64,000 nt of DNA. Origin: Alistipes dispar (GTDB lineage Bacteria; Bacteroidota; Bacteroidia; Bacteroidales; Rikenellaceae). The stretch lies in assembly GCF_006542685.1 (NCBI RefSeq), contig NZ_AP019736.1:592001-656000 (forward strand), in the 5' to 3' direction. The position numbers and the translations under genes are program-made. The notes below the pieces were generated by a model. It was not told the DNA's origin and ran no database searches. It saw only the letters and a program-made list of their open reading frames with translations. Shown one piece after another: positions 33,589 through 42,957 of the stretch; the first letter of the stretch is position 1; every line of letters begins with the position of its first letter.

Positions 33589-33618
33589 AAAGCGGGCCGC
33601 CTTTTAAGGCCGGCCCGC
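33585..33618 (-). terminator. terminator of lipoprotein gene 33641-34516
   Basis: GC-rich hairpin GCGGGCC / GGCCCGC with an inner GCCTT / AAGGC stem, followed on the minus strand by six T. Confidence 0.8.
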
Positions 33619-33640
33619 AACTTGCATGCCCGAAAGAGCG

Positions 33641-34516
33641 TCAGATCTTCTGAAGCCGCAGCGCGATCTCCATTTCGGTCGTATTGTCCTTGAGATCCTT
33701 GATGATCTTGCCAGCGTCGATGCCCATCGTCACCGACGAATCGAGCGAACCGAGCAGCGAGGAGAATACGTCGAGGAACGGAACCATCATGGCACGGTCC
33801 ACATAAACCTTGACCACACCGTTCTCCTGAACATATTTCAGCGGAATGGCGTAATAATCATCGGCCGATACGATACCCAGCGAGGGATACTGCGTCAGCA
33901 GTCCGTCGATCAATGCGGGAACGTCGAGGTCGGCTCCGCCCGCGGCCTTCAGAAAGTCACGGCCGATCTTGAAATAGAGCTTGCTGTCCTTCGTGTAGTA
34001 GCCGATCGCACCCTCGGGCAGAATCTCCGAGGTCTCGGCGTTCGGGAACGACTTCACCTCCTCACCGAACTTCGGTTCCAACAAAGCGCCCAAAATGGCC
34101 GAAACGTCCGTTCCCTCGACGATCAGATCCTTGTACTGCGCACCGAACGAACCATCGTTCTTCAGCTCCACGCCGATCAGGCCGCCCTTCACGATACCCG
34201 ATCCTATGGCCTCGACCATGCTCAGCACCGTATTCATCGGCATCTGATAAGGAATACCGAGAATCTCCGTCAGGTCTATTCCCGGAATGTTGTCGGGATC
34301 GGTCCATGTAACGTCGAAAGTCAGGTAGTACTCCTGCATCTCTTCGGGATCGGCGGCAGTCGGCCGGGATACGGAGGCCGGCTTATAGCTGCCGATAAGC
34401 TCCGAGGAGAAAGGCGGCGGCGTATTTTTCTTGTTATCGTCGTCGCACGACACGGACGACACGGCTATCGCACAGAGAGCGGCGATCAGCGAGAATTTCG
34501 TAAACAGGTTTTTCAT
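33641..34516 (-). CDS. Bacteroidales lipoprotein of unknown function
   Basis: A 291-residue predicted lipoprotein. The signal peptide ends at Cys24 (SSVSC), followed by acidic DDDNKK, a pattern that favours surface or outer-membrane placement in Bacteroidetes. The body, from SSELIGSYKP on, has repeated beta-type segments and resembles the DUF4925-like lipoproteins of Bacteroides, but I am not certain of the family. Start at 34516, since the TATTTTTG box at 34554-34561 would leave the earlier ATG at 34546 without a leader. The gene has its own terminator and is not in an operon. Confidence 0.7.
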   Translation of the reverse strand: MKNLFTKFSLIAALCAIAVSSVSCDDDNKKNTPPPFSSELIGSYKPASVSRPTAADPEEMQEYYLTFDVTWTDPDNIPGIDLTEILGIPYQMPMNTVLSMVEAIGSGIVKGGLIGVELKNDGSFGAQYKDLIVEGTDVSAILGALLEPKFGEEVKSFPNAETSEILPEGAIGYYTKDSKLYFKIGRDFLKAAGGADLDVPALIDGLLTQYPSLGIVSADDYYAIPLKYVQENGVVKVYVDRAMMVPFLDVFSSLLGSLDSSVTMGIDAGKIIKDLKDNTTEMEIALRLQKI

Positions 34517-34553
34517 AACGATCTTGTTAAAGTGTTTTCCATTCAATTCCGGA

Positions 34554-34561
34554 CAAAAATA
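34554..34561 (-). promoter_or_regulatory. promoter -7 box of lipoprotein gene
   Basis: TATTTTTG on the minus strand, matching TAnnTTTG, 38 bases before the ATG at 34516. Confidence 0.5.
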
Positions 34562-34635
34562 TCCCTTTCCGCAGAATGAAACAAATTAATTCATCGGACC
34601 CGAAGCATTCCCCCACGAACGCACCGTTTTTCATC

Positions 34636-34682
34636 ACGAAAAAAAACACGGAAGGGCCGCGGCTTGTCTGCCGCGGCCCTTC
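34636..34682 (-). terminator. terminator of PFOR gene
   Basis: A 13-bp perfect stem (34651-34663 with 34670-34682), 6-base loop, and a run of eight T on the minus strand at 34646-34639. Confidence 0.92.
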
Positions 34683-34704
34683 GCACCTATTTTTATATAC
34701 GGGA

Positions 34705-38232
<3,528 letters not shown>

Positions 38233-38279
38233 TTTTCCGAGTTTTAGATAATATTCGTGTGTTATGACGGCCTTCCGGC

Positions 38280-38299
38280 CGCTGTCCTGCGGGACAGCG
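38280..38299 (-). promoter_or_regulatory. hairpin at 5' end of PFOR mRNA
   Basis: Perfect 8-bp stem CGCTGTCC / GGACAGCG with a TGCG loop, placed at the predicted transcription start. It could protect the mRNA 5' end; no T run follows, so it is not a terminator. Confidence 0.55.
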
Positions 38300-38302
38300 C
38301 TG

Positions 38303-38310
38303 CAAAGATA
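38303..38310 (-). promoter_or_regulatory. promoter -7 box of PFOR
   Basis: TATCTTTG on the minus strand, giving a start near 38297 and a leader of about 65 bases. No canonical TTTG is correctly spaced. Confidence 0.6.
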
Positions 38311-38375
38311 AAAAATTCGGCGCAAAAAACAGCCCGGTTTCCGTCCGAAAAATTGTAAAAAAACACGTTTTCGGG

Positions 38376-38414
38376 TGTTATCCGAATAACAGCCGCATTG
38401 TTATTCGGATAACA
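38376..38414. promoter_or_regulatory. paired palindromic operators upstream of PFOR (Rex-type candidates)
   Basis: TGTTATCCGAATAACA at 38376-38391 and its exact reverse complement TGTTATTCGGATAACA at 38399-38414, seven bases apart (23 bases centre to centre). Both fit TGTTA-N6-TAACA. They lie about 80-117 bases upstream of the predicted PFOR start. Confidence 0.65.
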
Positions 38415-38490
38415 GAAACACGCATAGAATCACGGGGTTGCGAAAAGGGACTTTCCGACAGCGGATTACCCGCAACGCTCCCGCGCGGCG

Positions 38491-38600
38491 CGGCGGAATG
38501 CGGCAAAGGAAGGTGCGGCACAGCAAGGTGCGGCAGGGTGCGGCGGGACTCGGCGGAGTACGGCAGGACGGCGCGGCACAGAAAGTGCGGCGGGACACGG
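38491..38600. repeat. degenerate 10-bp GC-rich array
   Basis: Repeats of a GGTGCGGC-like core at a spacing of about 10 bases (for example AAGGTGCGGC, AGGGTGCGGC, GGGACTCGGC, GGAGTACGGC). Copies are diverged; no coding signal. Confidence 0.6.
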
Positions 38601-38797
38601 TGATGGACGGCGCGGCGGAGCGCGAAAGACCCGGAGACGCAGGAACGGCCGCATCACGGTCCGAACACAGGCTCCCCCGGAGGCCCGGAAGCCCGGCCGC
38701 CCCGACCGGACATTTCTCCGGAAACTCCGCACGAACCCCCTCCCCCGGACGGAACCGTGCGGGACGAAGGGTCCCCGACGACGGCTGCGGAAATAAA

Positions 38798-38829
38798 TTT
38801 GACATTGCACGCTCCTTACACTATCTTTG
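38798..38829 (+). promoter_or_regulatory. promoter of M16 peptidase pair
   Basis: TTTG at 38798-38801, 20-base spacer, TATCTTTG at 38822-38829. The ATG at 38834 begins only five bases after the box, so the message is probably leaderless. Confidence 0.75.
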
Positions 38830-38833
38830 CCGT

Positions 38834-40072
38834 ATGATCGCATACGAACGAACGACACTCGCCAACGGCCTGACCGTGGCGGTGAACCGCGACCGGGCCT
38901 CGAAGCTCGCCGCGGTGAACATCCTCTACAAGGTCGGGGCGCGCAACGAAAACCCCGCACGCACGGGATTCGCCCACCTGTTCGAGCACCTCATGTTCCG
39001 CGGCACGCGCGAAGTGCCGAACTTCGACCTGCCGGTGCAGATGGCCTCGGGCGACAACAACGCCTTCACGAACAACGACTACACGGACTTCTACATCACG
39101 CTCCCGAAGGACAATCTCGAAACGGCACTCTGGCTCGAAAGCGACCGCATGGAAGGGCTGGAGATCACCCCCGAGAAGCTCGCCGCCGAGAAGAAGGTGG
39201 TCATCGAGGAGTTCCGCCAGCGCTACCTCAACCAGCCGTACGGCGACCAGACGATGCTTCTGCGCGCGCTGGCCTACAAGGTACATCCCTACCGCTGGGC
39301 GGCCATCGGACTGACGACGGAGCACATCGCCTCCGCATCGCCGGACGACGTCGGGGAGTTCTACCGCACCCACTACCACCCGTCGAACGCCATCCTGTCG
39401 ATCTCGGCGGACATGGAGGAGGAACGGATGCTGGAGCTGGCCGAAAAATGGTTCGGAGGGCTGCCGGACACGCCCCGCCCCGCCGCACCGATTCCGCAGG
39501 AGCCGCCGCAGGAGGCCCCGCGGCGCGAGGAGGTAGAACGCGACGTGCCGGCCACGACGGTCACCGTGGCCTACCGCATGGGGACGCGCACCTCGCCCGA
39601 CTTCTATACGGCCGACCTGGTTTCGGACCTCCTGTCGGGCGGCGACTCCGGGCGGCTGTACCGCCACCTGGTCAAGGAACGGCGGCTGCTTTCGAGCGTC
39701 AATGCCTACGTGACGGGAGACCTGGACCCGGGGCTGTTCGTCTTCACGGGACAGTTGCTGCCGGGCGTGGCTCCCGAAGCGGCCGAAGCGGCCTTCCGCG
39801 AGGAGATCGAGGCGCTCCGAACCGACCCCATATCGCAGTACGAGACCGAAAAGGTCAAGAACAAATTCGAGGCGAACACGCTGTTCGGCGAGTTGAACGT
39901 GATGAACAAGGCCATGAACCTCGGCTTCTACGAAATGCTGGGCGACCTGCCGCTCATCAACGGCGAGGTGGCGCGTTACCGCGCCGTCTCGGACGAGGAC
40001 ATCCGCGCCTTCTGCCGCAGCACGCTCCGGCCCGAAAACGCCTCCACACTCATCTACAAAGCGCGCAAATGA
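38834..40072 (+). CDS. M16 zinc peptidase, catalytic subunit
   Basis: A 412-residue insulinase-family (pitrilysin, M16) zinc peptidase. The inverted zinc motif HLFEH lies at about residues 49-53 (GFAHLFEHLMFRGT), with the distant Glu expected in the AAEKKVVIEEF helix, so this is the active half. No signal peptide is seen, suggesting cytoplasmic peptide or signal-peptide turnover. It overlaps the next gene by four bases (ATGA), and the two should form an active/inactive heterodimer as in mitochondrial processing peptidase relatives. The promoter allows almost no leader. Confidence 0.93.
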   Translation: MIAYERTTLANGLTVAVNRDRASKLAAVNILYKVGARNENPARTGFAHLFEHLMFRGTREVPNFDLPVQMASGDNNAFTNNDYTDFYITLPKDNLETALWLESDRMEGLEITPEKLAAEKKVVIEEFRQRYLNQPYGDQTMLLRALAYKVHPYRWAAIGLTTEHIASASPDDVGEFYRTHYHPSNAILSISADMEEERMLELAEKWFGGLPDTPRPAAPIPQEPPQEAPRREEVERDVPATTVTVAYRMGTRTSPDFYTADLVSDLLSGGDSGRLYRHLVKERRLLSSVNAYVTGDLDPGLFVFTGQLLPGVAPEAAEAAFREEIEALRTDPISQYETEKVKNKFEANTLFGELNVMNKAMNLGFYEMLGDLPLINGEVARYRAVSDEDIRAFCRSTLRPENASTLIYKARK

Positions 40073-41343
40073 CACGACAACCCCGCATAACGCACTCCGA
40101 AGTCGAGGTTCCCGCAGCGGCGGAGACCCTCCTCGGAAACGGCATCCGCCTCTACACGCTCGCCTCGGAGGATTTCGAGGTGCTGCGCATCTCGTTCGTA
40201 TTCCGCGCCGGATCGGCCGTGCAGCGCACGCCCTTCTCGGCCTCGGCCACCGCGAACCTGCTCGCGGAGGGGTCGCCGGAGATGACGGCCGCCGAGATCG
40301 CCGAACGGCTGGACTACTACGGCTCGTGGTACGACGTGAACATCGACCGCGACTACGCCTACGTCAATTTCGCCACCCTCTCGAAATTCTTCGCCGAGAC
40401 GCTCGCCGTGGCCGAACACATCCTGCTGCGCCCCGCCTTCCCCGAGGAGGAGCTGCGCACCTACTGCGCCAAGCGGAAGCAGCGGCTGGCCATCGACCGC
40501 ACGAAAGTGGACGTCGAGGCGCGCGAAGCCTTCGCCCGGGCCCTGTTCGGGCCGCAGCACCCCTACGGCACGTCGTACGACGAGGCGGAGTACGACCGTC
40601 TGACGCGCGCCGACGTGGTGGAGTTCCACCGCCGCCGCTATACGGCGGAGAACTGCTTCGTGGTATGCAGCGGCCGGATCGGCGAGCGGGAGCGGCAGGC
40701 CGTAGCGGCCCTGGCCGAACGGATTCCGCACGGCGGAGATACGGTCCCGACAGCGTTTCCCGCCCCGGTCACCGAACACGAAGCGTTCGTCGGACACCCC
40801 GGCGCCGTACAGTCGTCGCTGCGGATCGGACGGCTGCTCTTTCCGCGCCAGCACCCCGATTTCCTGGGGATGCAGGTCGTGGCCACGGCGCTGGGCGGCT
40901 ACTTCGGCTCGCGGCTGATGCGGAACCTGCGCGAGGAGCACGGATACACCTACGGCGTGGTGGCCGCGATGGTCAATTTCGAACGCGAAGGCTACTTCGC
41001 CGTGGCCACGCAGGTCGGAACCGACGTGACGCGCGCGGCCCTGCAAGCGATCTACGACGAGATCGAACGGCTGCGCACGGAGCCGATGCCCGCCGAAGAG
41101 CTGGAGATCGTGAAGAACATGATGACGGGCGAGATGATGCGCATACTCGACGGACCGTTCGGCATTGCGGACGTGACGATCGAAAACATCCTCTGCGGCA
41201 CGGACAACGCCTCGATCGGCGAGAACATCCGCCGCATCCGCGCCATGACGCCCGCCGACGTGCAACGCCTCGCACAACGCTACCTCGCCCGCGAGGAGCT
41301 GGTGACGGCGGTGGCCGGCGCGGCGGATCCGCAGCAGGCATAA
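40069..41343 (+). CDS. M16 peptidase-like, non-catalytic subunit
   Basis: A 424-residue M16 paralogue of the preceding gene. At the place of the zinc motif it reads ASATANLLAEG, with no H-x-x-E-H, so it cannot bind the catalytic zinc. The C-terminal half keeps the family R/Y pair region (GYFGSRLMRNLREEHGYTYGV), which in partners contacts substrate. Start codon overlaps the previous stop (ATGA), indicating coupled translation and a 1:1 complex. Substrate is unknown. Confidence 0.92.
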   Translation: MTRQPRITHSEVEVPAAAETLLGNGIRLYTLASEDFEVLRISFVFRAGSAVQRTPFSASATANLLAEGSPEMTAAEIAERLDYYGSWYDVNIDRDYAYVNFATLSKFFAETLAVAEHILLRPAFPEEELRTYCAKRKQRLAIDRTKVDVEAREAFARALFGPQHPYGTSYDEAEYDRLTRADVVEFHRRRYTAENCFVVCSGRIGERERQAVAALAERIPHGGDTVPTAFPAPVTEHEAFVGHPGAVQSSLRIGRLLFPRQHPDFLGMQVVATALGGYFGSRLMRNLREEHGYTYGVVAAMVNFEREGYFAVATQVGTDVTRAALQAIYDEIERLRTEPMPAEELEIVKNMMTGEMMRILDGPFGIADVTIENILCGTDNASIGENIRRIRAMTPADVQRLAQRYLAREELVTAVAGAADPQQA

Positions 41344-41392
41344 AACGACCGGGCGCAGGAAGCCCGGACACAGGAAGCCCAGGCGCATTCCG

Positions 41393-42322
41393 TCAGGCGC
41401 GGTGTCCGGCGACCCAGTTCGTCAGGGCGACGAAATCGGCGACCGAAAGCTGCTCGGCACGACGGGTGAAGAACGGATGTTCGGCGCCGCCGAAATCCCC
41501 GAAAGCCGCCCGGAGCGCATTGCGGATCATCTTGCGCCGCTGGCCGAAGGCGGCCTTCACGACACGGACGAACAGCGCCTCGTCGCACGCGAGACGCCGC
41601 GTGGCGTTGCGGCGCAGGCGGATGACGGCGCTCTTGACCTTCGGGGGCGGGCTGAACACCGTCTCGCTGACGGTGAAGAGGTATTCGATGTCGTACCACG
41701 CCTGCAGAAGCACCGAGAGGATGCCGTACTCCTTCGATCCGGGCCCCTCGGCGATCCGTACGGCGACCTCCCGCTGGACCATGCCGACGCACTCGGGAAC
41801 CAGGTCGCGGTACTCGAGCACCCTGAAGAAGATCTGCGACGAAATGTTGTAGGGGAAGTTGCCGATGATCCGCAGCCCGCGGGGGAAACGCGCACGCAGG
41901 TCCATCTTCAGAAAATCGCCCTCGATAAGCCGCGGGGCGAACTCCGGGTAGTGCGCATGAAGATAAGCGACGCTTTCGGCGTCGATCTCCGCGCCCCAGG
42001 TCACAAGGTCCGTGCGGCGCAGCAGAAACTGCGTCAGCACTCCCATACCGCACCCCACCTCGAGCACGTCGCACGCCTCCGCAGCCGTGTCTGCGGCCGG
42101 GACATCCGCCCCGGTCGCCCCGGCACACGGTACGGCATGCTCCGAAGCCGCCGGCCCCAGAGCGGCCGTTTCCGAAAACGCCGCATCCGGAACTCCGGTC
42201 CCCGGAGCGGCCGGATGCAGGCGGATCGCACCGCCCGACAGGGCGTCGCAGATCTTGCGTGCGATATTGAGGTCCGTCAGGAAATGCTGTCCCAACGCCT
42301 TCTTGGCTCTTACTTCCGTCAT
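41393..42322 (-). CDS. ksgA: 16S rRNA dimethyladenosine transferase with insert
   Basis: A 309-residue KsgA/RsmA that dimethylates the two adjacent adenines near the 3' end of 16S rRNA. Motifs: RAKKALGQHFLTD (about 5-17), the SAM loop LEVGCGMGVLT, AEIDAE, and NFPYNISS, with the N-x-P-Y catalytic site. Between ICDALSGG and CDVLEVG there are about 54 extra residues (about 30-83) rich in Ala, Gly, Pro and Thr; relatives have only a few residues here. A TATCTTTG box with GTTG 20 bases upstream puts the mRNA start within a few bases of the ATG at 42322. Confidence 0.94.
   Translation of the reverse strand: MTEVRAKKALGQHFLTDLNIARKICDALSGGAIRLHPAAPGTGVPDAAFSETAALGPAASEHAVPCAGATGADVPAADTAAEACDVLEVGCGMGVLTQFLLRRTDLVTWGAEIDAESVAYLHAHYPEFAPRLIEGDFLKMDLRARFPRGLRIIGNFPYNISSQIFFRVLEYRDLVPECVGMVQREVAVRIAEGPGSKEYGILSVLLQAWYDIEYLFTVSETVFSPPPKVKSAVIRLRRNATRRLACDEALFVRVVKAAFGQRRKMIRNALRAAFGDFGGAEHPFFTRRAEQLSVADFVALTNWVAGHRA
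42074..42235 (-). other. low-complexity insert in ksgA
   Basis: About 54 in-frame residues dominated by Ala, Pro, Gly, Thr and Ser, placed just before the SAM-binding strand. Probably a disordered loop. Confidence 0.65.
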
Positions 42323-42329
42323 AGTGCCG

Positions 42330-42361
42330 CAAAGATAGCAATTCCCGCAGGGAAGCGCAAC
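42330..42361 (-). promoter_or_regulatory. promoter of ksgA
   Basis: Minus strand: GTTG at 42361-42358, 20-base spacer, TATCTTTG at 42337-42330. The ksgA ATG starts at 42322, leaving a leader of about 0-3 bases. Confidence 0.65.
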
Positions 42362-42413
42362 AGCACGCGCCGAAAAGCGGCCCGGAGACAAGAAAGAGAC
42401 CGGAGACGCCCGG

Positions 42414-42653
42414 TCATCGCTTCGAACGGCGGAGGCGGCGCTTCTCGCGCAGTTCCTCCTCGCGCTGCTCCCGGCGCAGCCGCCGCTGCGTCAGGCGGAA
42501 CGTGTAGAGCAGTCCGACGAATCCGACGCCGAGAAGCGCGACCCAGAACCACACGGCAATCCCGTGCGGCACGTACTCCAGCGCATAGATTATCCCCGCG
42601 ACGGCCAACACCATCAACACCAGGCGCACGACCTGCATCAGATTGAGTTTCAT
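42414..42653 (-). CDS. Small two-helix membrane protein
   Basis: A 79-residue protein with two predicted membrane helices (about 7-24 and 31-49) and a strongly basic, Arg/Glu-rich helical tail (LTQRRLRREQREEELREKRR, cytoplasmic). Not assigned to a named family. Start at 42653 (MKLNLMQVVRL); upstream codons in frame look non-coding. It is 13 bases after the next small membrane-protein gene and shares its direction, so the two are probably made together downstream of recQ. Confidence 0.65.
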   Translation of the reverse strand: MKLNLMQVVRLVLMVLAVAGIIYALEYVPHGIAVWFWVALLGVGFVGLLYTFRLTQRRLRREQREEELREKRRLRRSKR

Positions 42654-42666
42654 AACACGGTAAAAA

Positions 42667-42891
42667 TTAAGGTATCCTGTATTTGTCCGCCTCGGCGACG
42701 TGTCTGCGCCGTTTCTTCTTCGCTTCGTTCCAGACCATGGCGGCCCCGAAGACGACGAACAGCAGCGAAAGCAGCGTGTTGTACACGTCCACCCTCCGCA
42801 CGCAGTCCCAATAGACATTGACACCGAACCACACCAGCGTCACACAGAAAAACAATACGGCCAACGTAAAAGTCTTCTTGTTCATAGGCAT
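42667..42891 (-). CDS. Small two-helix membrane protein
   Basis: A 74-residue protein with two predicted membrane helices (about 6-27 and 37-56) and a basic tail (NEAKKKRRRH). It has the same layout as the adjacent 42414-42653 product, suggesting a related pair. Start may be 42891 (MPMNKKTF) or 42885 (MNKKTF). It lies 66 bases after recQ, on the same strand. No family or function recognised. Confidence 0.65.
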   Translation of the reverse strand: MPMNKKTFTLAVLFFCVTLVWFGVNVYWDCVRRVDVYNTLLSLLFVVFGAAMVWNEAKKKRRRHVAEADKYRIP

Positions 42892-42957
42892 CTATTTTTA
42901 AGGTTCCAGGTTGTCCTTCTCCACTCCCCGAGGCCGCGGCGCCGGCGCTGCGCCGGA

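Larger units (their letters stand above)
38233..38833. other. 600-base control region between PFOR and M16 genes
   Basis: A gene-free gap between divergent genes. From left to right it holds the PFOR leader with a hairpin (38280-38299), the PFOR -7 box (38303-38310), an AT-rich stretch, two palindromes (38376-38414), a GC-rich part with a degenerate 10-bp array (38491-38600) and the M16 promoter (38798-38829). Open frames inside the GC-rich part are repetitive and not supported as genes. Confidence 0.7.

Noticed and set aside
38437..38805. Cys/Arg-rich small protein in the PFOR-M16 gap
   Set aside because: Open frames on both strands come from the GC-rich 10-bp array; no start context, and the codon pattern is repetitive.
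40069..41343. Second M16 gene as a damaged pseudogene because it lacks the zinc motif
   Set aside because: The frame is full length and coupled to its partner by an ATGA overlap; active/inactive M16 pairs are a known arrangement.
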